NCBI GenBank assembly: GCA_905215695.1
Contig: CAJMQN010000005.1
Location: 1 to 64,000 of the forward strand
Reading direction: 5' to 3'
Source of the DNA: an uncultured bacterium
GTDB lineage: Bacteria; Bacillota; Clostridia; Christensenellales; HGM11417
Length of the DNA: 64,000 bases
Below the pieces are notes generated by a model. It had not been told where the DNA came from, ran no database searches, and saw only the letters and a list, made by a program, of their open reading frames with translations. Shown here piece by piece: positions 8,280-16,625 of the stretch. Every line of letters starts with the position of its first letter. Position 1 is the first letter of the stretch. The position numbers and the translations under genes are program-made.

Positions 8280-9066
8280 ACCCGGCGTCGCCGTTCTGAC
8301 CGGGGGCGGGAGCGGCATCGGCAGGGAGACCTGCGCCCTGCTCGCGGGGCGGGGCTGGCGGGTCTATGAGCTCTCACGGCGGGACAATCCCGCGGAGAAC
8401 GTCACTCACATTTTTTGCGACGTCACAGACCCCGCATCTGTTTCGGCGGCATTTCGGCAAGTGGCGGAAAAAGAGGGAAAACTCGACCTTCTCGTCAACA
8501 ACGCGGGGGGCGGAATCTCGGGCGCGGCGGAATTTACCGCGTTGCCCGAGGCAAAAAATCTCTTTGACGTCAACTTTTTCGGCGCGCTGACCTGCGTGCA
8601 AGCCGCACTGCCCCTCCTGCGGGCGTCGGGCGGGGGGAGAATCGTCAACCTGTCCTCGGTGGCGGCTGCGCTCCCGATTCCGTTTCAGGCGTTCTATTCG
8701 GCGTCCAAAGCGGCAATCAACGCTTTGACCCTCGCTCTTGCGAACGAACTCCGCCCCTTCGGCGTGAGCGTGACAGCGCTCATGCCCGGGGACGCCTCGA
8801 CGGGGTTCACGGACGCCCGGCGCAAGGACGAGCGGGGGGATGAGATATACGGGGGCAGAATCGGAAAGTCCGTCGCCGCCATGGAGCGGGACGAACGCGG
8901 CGGAATGTCCGCGGAATACGTCGCAAAGCGCGTCGTCTCCGTCGCCTGCCGCAGGCGGGTCAAGCCGCTGTACGGCGTGGGAAAAAAGTATCGTTTTTTT
9001 CTGATTCTCGCAAAAATTCTGCCCGCGCGGCTCTCCAATCGGATTGTGGGCGCGCTTTATTCGTAA
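8272..9066 (+). CDS. Short-chain dehydrogenase/reductase
   Basis: I choose the GTG at 8272, giving 264 residues and an 8-base overlap with the upstream gene; the frame is open further 5' but that part lies within the upstream gene. Classical SDR motifs: TGGGSGIG near residue 10 (NAD(P)-binding), NNAGG around 77, the catalytic Ser in NLSSVAA and YSASK. In this operon the likely role is reduction of the beta-keto product of the oxoamine synthase (3-ketosphinganine reductase-like), an inference from context. The C-terminus is basic and hydrophobic and may associate with the membrane. Confidence 0.85.
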   Translation: MLRPGVAVLTGGGSGIGRETCALLAGRGWRVYELSRRDNPAENVTHIFCDVTDPASVSAAFRQVAEKEGKLDLLVNNAGGGISGAAEFTALPEAKNLFDVNFFGALTCVQAALPLLRASGGGRIVNLSSVAAALPIPFQAFYSASKAAINALTLALANELRPFGVSVTALMPGDASTGFTDARRKDERGDEIYGGRIGKSVAAMERDERGGMSAEYVAKRVVSVACRRRVKPLYGVGKKYRFFLILAKILPARLSNRIVGALYS

Positions 9067-9078
9067 AAAGGAGTTGTC

Positions 9079-9711
9079 ATGTTTCAGCCTGTAGATTGGG
9101 AAACCTATCCGCGCGCGGAATACTACCGTCACTTTCGTACGGAATGTCCCTGCGCCTACAATGTCACCGTCGAGTGCGACATCACGCAGTTTCGCGCCCT
9201 GCTCAAGGCGGGGGGATTCCGTTTCTATCCCGCCATAATTTATCTGTTGGGAAGGGTTGTCAACGCGCATGAGGAATTTCGCATGTCGGAGCGCAATGGC
9301 GTTCCCGGTTTCTTCGACGTGTGTCATCCGAGTTATACGATTCCGAACGCGTTACCCGGGGGATTTTCGGGGATTTGGACGGAATACGACGCGGATTTTT
9401 CCGCGTTTCACGCCGCCTATCTGCGGGAAATCGCAGAATACGGAAGGAGTACGTTCTACGCGCCCAAGCCCGGTCAGCCTGAAAATACCTATTATGTCTC
9501 CTGTGTGCCCGATTTAAGGTTTGTTTCTTTCGAGATGTCTCTGTCTTTGGAGTGTCTGACGCCCATCTTTACACTGGGCGGATTCCGGGAGCGTGAGGGA
9601 AAAATTCTGCTCCCGATTTCGGCGAGATTGCATCATGCCGCCTGCGACGGTTTTCATGTATCAAAGTTCTTCAGTGAACTCGAGGAGTTGGCGAATACAA
9701 TCGAATTCTAA
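9079..9711 (+). CDS. CatA-like acetyl/acyltransferase
   Basis: A 210-residue protein of the chloramphenicol acetyltransferase family. The catalytic histidine motif LHHAACDGFHVSKFF lies near the C-terminus (about 187-200), matching HHxxxDGxH. Length is close to the usual 210-220. It starts 12 bases after the reductase gene with a ribosome site (AAGGAG) and belongs to the same operon. True resistance enzymes and uncharacterised O-acetyltransferases share this fold; within a lipid-synthesis-like operon it may acylate the amino-alcohol product. Resistance function is possible but not supported by context. Confidence 0.8.
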   Translation: MFQPVDWETYPRAEYYRHFRTECPCAYNVTVECDITQFRALLKAGGFRFYPAIIYLLGRVVNAHEEFRMSERNGVPGFFDVCHPSYTIPNALPGGFSGIWTEYDADFSAFHAAYLREIAEYGRSTFYAPKPGQPENTYYVSCVPDLRFVSFEMSLSLECLTPIFTLGGFREREGKILLPISARLHHAACDGFHVSKFFSELEELANTIEF

Positions 9712-9752
9712 AAAACGTACGGATTTTTGCGCAAAAATCCGTACGTTTTTTT
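9711..9752. terminator. Bidirectional terminator
   Basis: A long hairpin (AAAAACGTACGGATTTTTGC with its complement) ending in a run of T on both strands separates the convergent acyltransferase and ytaF genes. Confidence 0.9.
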
Positions 9753-9775
9753 GAAATCAGACCGAAATGTAACCT

Positions 9776-10378
9776 CTACAGTTTGGTGAATGCGAGCAAA
9801 ATCAGCACCGCGCCGCTCACCCATGAGAGGTTGACCGGCATTTTTTTTGCGAGTCCGTTCCCGAGTTTTGCGCCGAGGTCGAGCGCGGCGAGATTGGCAA
9901 TCAGAGAGAGCAGGAGGATGACGGCGAGATTGACTTCTCCCAGCGCCGCGCCGAACCCCGCCGCGAGTCCGTCGAGGGAGAGCGCAAAGGCGAGCGCGAG
10001 CGCCTCCCGCGCGGAGAGAACCTTGGAGCGGTCGGCGTCCGCGGCTTCGGGGGACGCATAGACAGCGACGAGAAAGGGGGCGTCTTTGCGTTTGATGAGG
10101 GATTTGGCGAGCTGGTCGAAACACTTAAAGAGCCCGAGAAGAAAAAGAATGCCGAAACAGAGAATTTTTAAGAGTCCCCCGGGTATGTAGGCGCGGACGG
10201 CTGCGCCGAGAAAGAGGGAGAGTGCGAGCATCGCGGTGCAGACGAAATCCACGATGAGCGCGGAGAAGAGGGGAATCCGAATGCGGTCGCTCCCGTATGC
10301 GAAGCTCGCCGCGAATCCGTCCAGCGTGAGCGCGCACACGAAGAGAACAGCCTCGAGAGTTTGGTACGTCAGATTCAA
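9776..10378 (-). CDS. ytaF: Sporulation membrane protein YtaF (MntP-related)
   Basis: A 200-residue, six-helix membrane protein. Two homologous halves carry the paired acidic motifs LTLDGFAASFAYG (about 17-29) and LSLDGLAAGFGAA (about 133-145), typical of the MntP/YtaF group of manganese-exporter-like proteins. The N-terminal DGFAASFAYG form fits YtaF, a conserved sporulation-associated member, better than MntP. It is a single gene with no visible operon partner. Metal transport is plausible from the family but unproven for YtaF. Confidence 0.75.
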   Translation of the reverse strand: MNLTYQTLEAVLFVCALTLDGFAASFAYGSDRIRIPLFSALIVDFVCTAMLALSLFLGAAVRAYIPGGLLKILCFGILFLLGLFKCFDQLAKSLIKRKDAPFLVAVYASPEAADADRSKVLSAREALALAFALSLDGLAAGFGAALGEVNLAVILLLSLIANLAALDLGAKLGNGLAKKMPVNLSWVSGAVLILLAFTKL

Positions 10379-10427
10379 AAATCGTTACCGCCTTTGTAAA
10401 AAAATATCCGCAGATTTCTTTTTGACG

Positions 10428-10452
10428 GCGTCCGCGGGTGCGGACGTTTTTT
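10428..10452 (+). terminator. Orphan terminator facing right
   Basis: CGTCCGC, loop GGGT, GCGGACG followed by six T on the plus strand. No rightward gene lies upstream of it; ytaF is on the opposite strand. It may end an antisense or readthrough transcript. Confidence 0.55.
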
Positions 10453-10609
10453 CTTTTGGAAATCAGGGGTTTGTTACAGTATATTTGCTCATCCGTGAAA
10501 ACTGTGCTATCTCATGCAAGCGAGAACTTGTTTGCAAGGGATTTCGAGCAAAATTGCAACAGAAATGCGGTATGCAAAACGGGCGGGCGGAAGCAAACTC
10601 AAAAAGTCT

Positions 10610-10639
10610 TTGACTTTTGGGGCGTTTCGCTGTTATAAT
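10610..10639 (+). promoter_or_regulatory. Promoter of the dGTPase gene (leaderless)
   Basis: TTGACT (10610-10615), 18-base spacer, extended -10 TGTTATAAT with TATAAT at 10634-10639. Only six bases separate the -10 box from the ATG at 10646, so transcription should begin at or next to the start codon. Confidence 0.75.
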
Positions 10640-10645
10640 ATCGGC

Positions 10646-11854
10646 ATGGCAACCCATTATACCGAGCTGTCGCGGGAACTTCAGGAGCGGATTCGCGCCG
10701 ACCGCGAACAGCATGTCGAAAATCCTTACCGCCAACGGGACGAGGACGTTCTGCGCCGCCGCACCGACCGGGACGGGGCGACGCTTTGGCGCCCCGCATA
10801 CGTCAGGGACATCGAAAAGATATTGCATGTGCCCTACTATAACCGCTATGCGGACAAGACGCAGGTCTTTTCCTTCTACCGCAACGACGATATCACCCGC
10901 CGCGCCCTGCATGTTCAGCTCGTCTCCCGTATTTCGCGGAACATCGGGAGTTTGCTCGGGCTGAATCTCGACCTTCTCGAGGCGATGGCGCTCGGGCACG
11001 ACATCGGACACACGCCCTTCGGTCACGCGGGGGAACGGTATCTTTCCGCGCTCACCGAGGAGTACGGCGGATTCTTCTTCCGACACAACGTACAGAGCGT
11101 GCGCGTGCTCGACAAACTCTTCGCGCGGAACGTCAGCTTGCAGACGCTGGACGGGATTCTCTGCCACAACGGCGAATTCGAGTGCGGGGAGTACAGACCC
11201 GTCGGCATAGAGAATTTTGAGAAATTTGACGGCGAGGTCGCGCACTGTCTGACGGAGGCGGACGCGAACGACCGCATGATTCCCGGCACTCTCGAGGGGT
11301 GCGTGGTGCGGATTTCGGACATCATCGCCTATCTCGGAAAGGACAGACAGGACGCCGAGCGCGCCAAGCTCGAGGGGGGCGAAACCTTTGAGAGCGGAAA
11401 GGCGGGAGGCGTCAACGCGGAAATTATCAACAACTATATCGTGGACATCGTGGAGAACAGCTACGGCAGAAACGAAATTCGCATGACGCCCGAATACTTC
11501 GGGGAACTTCGGCGCATGAAGGGGGAAAATACTGCGCGAATCTACCGCAATCCGAAGGTCAATGCGGTCTATGAAGAGAAGATTCGCCCCATGTTCGGGG
11601 AAATCTACCGCAAACTTCGCAGAGACCTTGTGGAGGGACGGGAGGATTCCGTGATATTCCGGCACCACATTTCCTATGTGGAGGAGGGACGGAGCCATTA
11701 CGCGGCGGGCGAGGACTACCGCGCGGAGACCCCCGACCGCATTGTCGCGGATTTCATCGCGAGTATGACGGACGACTATTTTGTCGATCTGTATCGCTAT
11801 CTCTTTCCCAAGGGAAAGGTGCAGATTGCGTTTAAGGGATATTTTGAGGATTAG
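10646..11854 (+). CDS. dGTPase-like HD-domain triphosphohydrolase
   Basis: I place the start at ATG 10646 because the promoter lies immediately upstream; this gives 402 residues. The HD domain includes the metal-binding signature GHDIGHTPFGHAGE (about 117-130) and the earlier SRISRNIG helix, as in deoxyguanosinetriphosphate triphosphohydrolase-like proteins (Dgt family, type lacking the E. coli insert). Such enzymes cleave dNTPs to deoxynucleoside and triphosphate and help balance nucleotide pools. No Shine-Dalgarno site precedes the ATG, consistent with a leaderless message. The ECF sigma gene follows after 27 bases, so they may be cotranscribed. Confidence 0.85.
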   Translation: MATHYTELSRELQERIRADREQHVENPYRQRDEDVLRRRTDRDGATLWRPAYVRDIEKILHVPYYNRYADKTQVFSFYRNDDITRRALHVQLVSRISRNIGSLLGLNLDLLEAMALGHDIGHTPFGHAGERYLSALTEEYGGFFFRHNVQSVRVLDKLFARNVSLQTLDGILCHNGEFECGEYRPVGIENFEKFDGEVAHCLTEADANDRMIPGTLEGCVVRISDIIAYLGKDRQDAERAKLEGGETFESGKAGGVNAEIINNYIVDIVENSYGRNEIRMTPEYFGELRRMKGENTARIYRNPKVNAVYEEKIRPMFGEIYRKLRRDLVEGREDSVIFRHHISYVEEGRSHYAAGEDYRAETPDRIVADFIASMTDDYFVDLYRYLFPKGKVQIAFKGYFED

Positions 11855-11881
11855 TCCGGTATTGATCGGAAAGAGAGGGGA

Positions 11882-12418
11882 ATGGACGGAGAGGAACTGC
11901 GGGCGCTCGAGGAGAGCCTCCTGAAAATCGCGGCGGGGGATTCCCGCGGGATTGACGAAATCTACGATACCATCGGCGGTCGTATGCTGTCTGTGGCGAT
12001 CGGCGTTGTCAAAAACCGCGCGCTCGCCGAAGACGTTCTTCAGGACGCGTTCCTCAAGCTTGCGCAGAACGCCGGGAAATTCCGCAGGCGGGACAATGCT
12101 TACGGATGGATTCTCACCATTGTGCGCAATACCGCTCTCAACAAACTGAAATCCGAACGCCTTCGGAGCGGACCGGGGCTCGAGGAATTTTACGACCTCG
12201 CCGGGGAGCGTTCGGAGACGGAGGACTCCGAAAACGCGGTTATGGTGCGGGATGCGCTCAAGGTTTTGACCGAGGAGGAGCGCGCGGTGGTGTGCGACCG
12301 ATATTATTTGGACTTGACTGTGCGGGAAATCGCCAAAAAGCGCGGGATTCCGAAATCCACCGTAGCAAGGATGTTGGAGCGCGCGGAGGCGCGAATGCGA
12401 AGCGTGCTTGACCCCTAA
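11882..12418 (+). CDS. ECF-type RNA polymerase sigma factor
   Basis: This 178-residue protein has sigma-70 region 2 (about 25-90; EDVLQDAFLKLAQNAGKFRR and YGWILTIVRNTALNKLKSER) and region 4 (about 122-172; LTVREIAKKRGIPKSTVARMLERAEA is the helix-turn-helix). It has no region 1 or 3, so it is an extracytoplasmic-function factor. The next gene encodes a one-helix membrane protein that is probably its anti-sigma. Two nearly identical promoter-like motifs, before the anti-sigma gene (12435-12464) and before the VWA lipoprotein gene (13274-13303), are candidate targets. Start ATG 11882 follows GAGAGGGG. Confidence 0.9.
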   Translation: MDGEELRALEESLLKIAAGDSRGIDEIYDTIGGRMLSVAIGVVKNRALAEDVLQDAFLKLAQNAGKFRRRDNAYGWILTIVRNTALNKLKSERLRSGPGLEEFYDLAGERSETEDSENAVMVRDALKVLTEEERAVVCDRYYLDLTVREIAKKRGIPKSTVARMLERAEARMRSVLDP

Positions 12419-12434
12419 AAACCGTACGGAGCAA

Positions 12435-12464
12435 GGGACAAAACAAGAGGTTCGGTTGTTGTAA
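12435..12464 (+). promoter_or_regulatory. Candidate ECF promoter, copy 1
   Basis: GGGACA (12435-12440), 12 bases, CGGTTGTTGTAA (12453-12464). The same two blocks with the same spacing recur at 13274-13303 before the next gene. Bipartite sequence next to an ECF sigma gene suggests its own target promoters; the exact -10 hexamer is uncertain. Confidence 0.6.
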
Positions 12465-12476
12465 TATCGAGGAAAC

Positions 12477-13241
12477 ATGAACAAGGAACGGAAAGACGAA
12501 AAAATTGAACAGCTCTTTTCCGCTTTCGTAGAGGAAGTCAAGCCGGATCGGTCGGTGACCGAAAAGGCGAAACGGTATCTGGAGGCGAAGAACCTCGGCA
12601 GAGTGCATGCCGGGGAGGCTTCGCATGCCAAGGAGAAAAAACCGCTCGCGCGGCGGCTGATCCTTGCGGGCGCGGCGGCTTGCGGGGTGGCGCTGTGCGC
12701 GCTCGCCGCCGTGCAGACCTTTTCTTTTATCAAAAATATAGGCGGTTCGGGAGGCAACAGCGCGGAAGACCCGGGCGTTTCCGACCATGTGCCCGCGACC
12801 GAAGTCACGCGGGTATATTCCTCCGCAGAGATTTACACGCGGCAGATCGGTAGCAACGAACTTCCCGAAGAACTCGATTTTTCCTGGCTCGAAGGGGAGG
12901 GAATCGAGGTTTCCGAGGTGCGGGAGTATCGTTTCAAGTCGGACAGCTCTCTCGCCTTTGTGCGGCTGATATTCTCTCTGCCCGGAACGTCGGGGGTGAC
13001 GGAGGTGCAGTTGGACGTCGAGGTGTCCGCCGCAAGCTACGAAAAATTTACGCTCTACCGAGAGCTTACTTCCTACGGCAATGTCTCGGGCGTGGATGTG
13101 TTGGGCGTAACCGGATTTTTGGACGGCGAATATCTCTCCAACGCTTACTTTGAGGATTTTGGCGCGCGGTTCTATTTGGAAGTTCTCTCTCCCGACGGCG
13201 ACAGTCTTTCGGATATGCTGTCCGTCATTCTCTCGGAATAG
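12477..13241 (+). CDS. Putative membrane anti-sigma factor
   Basis: A 254-residue protein with a charged cytoplasmic N-terminus (1-55), one transmembrane helix (about 58-80, LARRLILAGAAACGVALCALAAV) written here as LILAGAAACGVALCALAAV, and a large extracytoplasmic part rich in beta strands. This topology and its position directly after the ECF sigma gene support an anti-sigma role: the N-terminus would hold the sigma factor, the outer domain would sense envelope state. No zinc-binding ZAS motif (HxxxCxxC) is visible, and the family is not recognised by sequence. It carries the shared ECF-type motif in its own upstream region, suggesting autoregulation. Confidence 0.55.
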   Translation: MNKERKDEKIEQLFSAFVEEVKPDRSVTEKAKRYLEAKNLGRVHAGEASHAKEKKPLARRLILAGAAACGVALCALAAVQTFSFIKNIGGSGGNSAEDPGVSDHVPATEVTRVYSSAEIYTRQIGSNELPEELDFSWLEGEGIEVSEVREYRFKSDSSLAFVRLIFSLPGTSGVTEVQLDVEVSAASYEKFTLYRELTSYGNVSGVDVLGVTGFLDGEYLSNAYFEDFGARFYLEVLSPDGDSLSDMLSVILSE

Positions 13242-13273
13242 CGAAAATTTTTCTCTCAAAAATAAAAAAAGTT

Positions 13274-13303
13274 GGGACAGGCGCGGCGGGTCGGTTGTTG
13301 TAA
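13274..13303 (+). promoter_or_regulatory. Candidate ECF promoter, copy 2
   Basis: GGGACA (13274-13279), 12 bases, CGGTTGTTGTAA (13292-13303), identical in both blocks and spacing to the motif at 12435-12464. It lies about 40 bases before the VWA lipoprotein gene. Confidence 0.6.
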
Positions 13304-13344
13304 AGGTGAACACCCCCGAAATCGGGGGACGGGAGGAAAGGAAG

Positions 13345-14841
13345 ATGAAGAAAATTTTTGCGGCAATCTGCGGAATCCTGCTCGTCATGCTCGCCTTTAC
13401 CGGATGTCTGTCCGCTGCGCCGAACGGCGGCATGGGCGATCCCTTCTATATGGAGGACGACAATTACGGCACCGAGAGCTTTGAGGAGATAACGGAAAAT
13501 CCCTTTGTTTTGACTTCGGTCAATGCCGAATCCACTTTTTCGCTGGATGCGAACACGGCGGCATATACCGTCATGCGCAACCGCATTGAAAACGGGGACA
13601 GGGTGACCAAGGATTCCGTGCGCATCGAGGAGTACATCAACTATTTCGATTACGACAGCTATCCCGTGCCCGCCGAGGGCGAGGGGCTTCGTCTCAACTA
13701 CAGTCTCTTCGACTGTCCCTGGAACGCGGACAATAAATTGCTCCGCGTCGGGCTCAAAACGGAGGAGATAAAATATACGGAGACGGCGAACAACCTCGTG
13801 TTCCTTGTAGATGTGTCCGGCTCCATGTACGGCGCGGATCGGCTCGGATTGGTACAGCAGAGCTTTGACCTGCTTCTCGAGGGACTGGGGGAAAACGACC
13901 GAATCTCTATCGTGACCTATGCAAGCGGAACGAAAACGGTGCTCGCCGGCGCGAACGGGAGCGAAAAACGCAAAATTTCCCGTGCAATCAATTCCCTCAA
14001 AGCCGGAGGTTCCACCGCGGGAGCGGGCGGTATTCAGCGCGCCTACGAGGTCGCGGAAAAGTATTTGATCGAGGGCGGCAACAACCGCGTGATCCTCGCC
14101 ACGGACGGGGACTTCAACGTCGGTATCTCCTCGACGAGCGAATTGGAGAAGTTCATCAAGCAGAAACGGGAGTCGGGAGTCTATCTCTCCGTGCTCGGTT
14201 TCGGCATGGGCAATACCAAAGACGATATCATGGAGACTCTCGCACGGAACGGAAACGGGAATTACGCCTACATCGACAGCATCGAAGAGGCGAAACGGGT
14301 GCTCGTCGCGGGCATTTCGGGTATGCTCAAGACGGTCGCGCGGGACGCAAAGGCGCTTGTTAAGTTTGACCCCGAAACCGTTTCGCAGTATCGGCTCATC
14401 GGGTATGAGAACAAGCTCATCTCCGTGGAGGAGTGGGAGGACGACCGGACGGACACCGGCGACATCGGTTCCGGCTTGACTGTCACCGCGCTCTACGAAA
14501 TCGTGCCCGCGGAAGATTTCGGCGGGGCGGAATCGGCGGGGGATTTCTTCGTTCGGTACAAGGATGCCGAAAACGTGCACTCCACCGAAAATTTGGAAAA
14601 GAAAATTGCGCTTCTTTGGAGCGGGGAGACGGCGATTCCGTCCGAGGACGATATGTTTATCTCCTGCGTCGCCGAATACGGTTTGCTGTTGCGCGAGTCG
14701 AGATATCGCGGGGAGGCGGGATTTGCGGCGCTTAAGGCGCGGCTTGCGGAAATTTCTTCCGCCTACTTTGCAAAGGACGAATTCAAGGCGGAGTTCGTCG
14801 AGCTGGTAGAAAGTGCGGCGCTGATTTATTCGGAACTGTAG
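13345..14841 (+). CDS. VWA-domain lipoprotein (YfbK-like)
   Basis: The start at ATG 13345, after GGGAGGAAAGG, yields 498 residues beginning with a lipoprotein signal (hydrophobic segment, then FTGC as lipobox, Cys about 22). A von Willebrand N-terminal region (about 60-140) precedes a VWA domain with MIDAS motif DVSGSMYG, later metal-site threonine/ATDGDFN, and a C-terminal DUF3520-like part. This is the YfbK/YfbK-like family: surface-exposed, metal-dependent protein binding, exact role unknown. It lies in the ECF sigma locus and has its own copy of the candidate ECF promoter. Confidence 0.85.
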   Translation: MKKIFAAICGILLVMLAFTGCLSAAPNGGMGDPFYMEDDNYGTESFEEITENPFVLTSVNAESTFSLDANTAAYTVMRNRIENGDRVTKDSVRIEEYINYFDYDSYPVPAEGEGLRLNYSLFDCPWNADNKLLRVGLKTEEIKYTETANNLVFLVDVSGSMYGADRLGLVQQSFDLLLEGLGENDRISIVTYASGTKTVLAGANGSEKRKISRAINSLKAGGSTAGAGGIQRAYEVAEKYLIEGGNNRVILATDGDFNVGISSTSELEKFIKQKRESGVYLSVLGFGMGNTKDDIMETLARNGNGNYAYIDSIEEAKRVLVAGISGMLKTVARDAKALVKFDPETVSQYRLIGYENKLISVEEWEDDRTDTGDIGSGLTVTALYEIVPAEDFGGAESAGDFFVRYKDAENVHSTENLEKKIALLWSGETAIPSEDDMFISCVAEYGLLLRESRYRGEAGFAALKARLAEISSAYFAKDEFKAEFVELVESAALIYSEL

Positions 14842-14877
14842 AAAAAAGCCCTCCGCATCGCGGAGGGCTTTTTTTGT
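14842..14877. terminator. Bidirectional terminator
   Basis: GCCCTCCG, loop CATCG, CGGAGGGC with A and T tracts on each side, between convergent genes. Confidence 0.9.
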
Positions 14878-14885
14878 TTATATAT

Positions 14886-15812
14886 TCAGGAAATTGAAAC
14901 TCGAATATCGCCGTTTGTCGTGCGGACGGTGACGCTCTTTCCCGAACCGTTGCCGGGCTGGTTGCCTGCGAACGCGTGTCGGGAAGTTTCTCCGTCGATC
15001 TTGTAGTCCGCGAGCGTTCCGAGAAGGGAAACCTGCACGTCGCCGTTTGTCGTATCCGCGCGCAGTCTGTCCGCCCGGCTCGCCGCGACAAGGATTTCTC
15101 CGTTGGTCGTCTTGAGCGTGCAGTCCTTGGTCTCGCTCTGCGAGAGCGTGATCTCTCCGTTGGTCGTTTTGCCCGAAAGCGTGTCCGCGGTCACGGCGAG
15201 CGCGGAGAGGACGCCGTTTGTCGTATCCATGCTCACTTCCTCGCCGCGAACGTTCTGAAGTGTGATCGTTCCGTTCGTGCTCTTGGCTGTCACGCGCTTT
15301 GCCGTCAGATTGGACAGGCTCACGCCGCCGTTTGTGGTGCGCATGGAGAGCGAGTCAAACGCGCCGCCGTCCAAAGAAAGGTCTCCGTTTGCGCAAGTGA
15401 TATCGAGTTCCCCCGCGAAATTTTCGGGGATAACGAGTTCGGTGGTCAGCTTGGAGCGCTTGAATCCCGTGAACATGCGCAAAAATTGTTTCCAACCGTT
15501 TTGTTTTTCGTGGAAACGGAGAGTGCCCTCCTCGAGTCCGATGTCATAGGTATAGATTTCACTCTCGTAGTAGCGGAGCGAAAACTCCGTCCCGCTCCGT
15601 GTGAGCTTGAACTTGGTGGAGTGGATTTTGACGGACACTTTGGTCACGCCTTCCGCCTGTATCTCCTGATTTTCCTGTGTAGTAAAGTTCATTTCCGTCA
15701 CCTTTTCCGTATCTAATTTTGCGAAGTCCCAATCCGCGCCGCCGACCTGGACACAGAACATAATTGCGCCGGCAACGATGAGCACCAAACTGAATATCAA
15801 CCATTTTTTCAT
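14886..15812 (-). CDS. DUF4097-type envelope protein
   Basis: A 308-residue protein with an N-terminal membrane anchor (about 4-22) followed by a repetitive beta-helix of about 20-residue turns marked by a recurring TTNG or STNG signature (for example MRTTNGGVSLS, KSTNGTITLQ, DTTNGVLSA, KTTNGEITLS). This is the DUF4097/LiaG-like fold. Its ATG overlaps the stop of the upstream gene (ATGA), so the two are translationally coupled. With the PadR regulator and DUF1700 protein it forms a module widespread in Firmicutes, thought to respond to cell-envelope conditions. Confidence 0.85.
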   Translation of the reverse strand: MKKWLIFSLVLIVAGAIMFCVQVGGADWDFAKLDTEKVTEMNFTTQENQEIQAEGVTKVSVKIHSTKFKLTRSGTEFSLRYYESEIYTYDIGLEEGTLRFHEKQNGWKQFLRMFTGFKRSKLTTELVIPENFAGELDITCANGDLSLDGGAFDSLSMRTTNGGVSLSNLTAKRVTAKSTNGTITLQNVRGEEVSMDTTNGVLSALAVTADTLSGKTTNGEITLSQSETKDCTLKTTNGEILVAASRADRLRADTTNGDVQVSLLGTLADYKIDGETSRHAFAGNQPGNGSGKSVTVRTTNGDIRVSIS

Positions 15813-16573
15813 GCTTTTACCCTCCGGAATACGAAGTGATAGAAGGATTTACAGAGCTTGCCGGTGAGTTTCCAAAACACGCCCATGAGCCGGGAGCAGA
15901 TGCAGGTCAGCCCGATTCCCGCGCCGACGAGGGCGAGTCCCGCGCCGGCATAGGCGAGCCATGTACTGCTGTCAAACGCGGTTACGAGGGTATAGACAGC
16001 GCTCCCGCCGCCCCCGATCGCAACGACGACGCCGGAAACCGTCAGCGCGAGGAATGCCGCCCATCCCGCAAAGATGAGGGCGAACAGGATTGCGCCGCAG
16101 GGAATCAACAAAAAGATAAATACAAGCAGGCGGCCGAAGGAAAATTTGCGTTTTTCGGGCGTGGGGGGAGTTGCCGCGGCGTACTGCGGTTGCGCGGTGT
16201 GCTGTGTCTGTGCGTCGTACGGTGGCTGTGCCGCGTTTGGCTGTGCGCCGAACTGGGACTGCGCTGTGCCGTACTCCTCCCGTGCGCCGTATCGCGGCGC
16301 AGAGGAAGTTGATTCGCGGTGGTCGCTTTCGGCGCGGCAGGCGGGGGCGCGGTAGTCCGTATCCTCAGAATGAAGGGTGGACATTTCCGTTAGCATCTTG
16401 CCCGCAACCTCCTGCGGATTGCCGAATTCGGCAATGATGTCCCATTCGGACATTCCGGATTCCCGCTTGTCCGCGTAGAGTTCTTCGTAATAGTCGAAGA
16501 TTTTTCGCTGTTCTTCCTGCGGCATACCCTGAATGAAGTTCCGGAGCCGGGAGAACCATTCTTTTTTGGTCAT
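15809..16573 (-). CDS. DUF1700 (HAAS-domain) membrane protein
   Basis: I choose the start at 16573, after AGAGGACAG, giving 254 residues. The N-terminal about 60 residues (MTKKEWFSRLRNFIQGM ... FDYYEELYADKRESGMSE) are the HAAS/DUF1700 helical domain. A low-complexity Gln/Ala/Pro linker (about 75-135, repeating QPQ and AQPQY-like units) leads to a membrane domain with three to four helices (about 145-235). It sits between padR and the DUF4097 gene and overlaps the latter by four bases. Function is unknown; the module is associated with envelope stress. Confidence 0.85.
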   Translation of the reverse strand: MTKKEWFSRLRNFIQGMPQEEQRKIFDYYEELYADKRESGMSEWDIIAEFGNPQEVAGKMLTEMSTLHSEDTDYRAPACRAESDHRESTSSAPRYGAREEYGTAQSQFGAQPNAAQPPYDAQTQHTAQPQYAAATPPTPEKRKFSFGRLLVFIFLLIPCGAILFALIFAGWAAFLALTVSGVVVAIGGGGSAVYTLVTAFDSSTWLAYAGAGLALVGAGIGLTCICSRLMGVFWKLTGKLCKSFYHFVFRRVKA

Positions 16574-16625
16574 ATTCTGTCCTCTCTGCAATGATATTTT
16601 TGCCTGCGTTTCGGATATGCGGCTT

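Noticed and set aside
9079..9711. Chloramphenicol resistance gene
   Set aside because: The fold and catalytic motif match, but operon context with lipid-like enzymes does not support calling it a resistance determinant.
10463..12808. A 781-codon open frame on the minus strand
   Set aside because: It is antisense to the dGTPase, sigma and anti-sigma genes, has no family features and no ribosome site; high GC content creates such frames.
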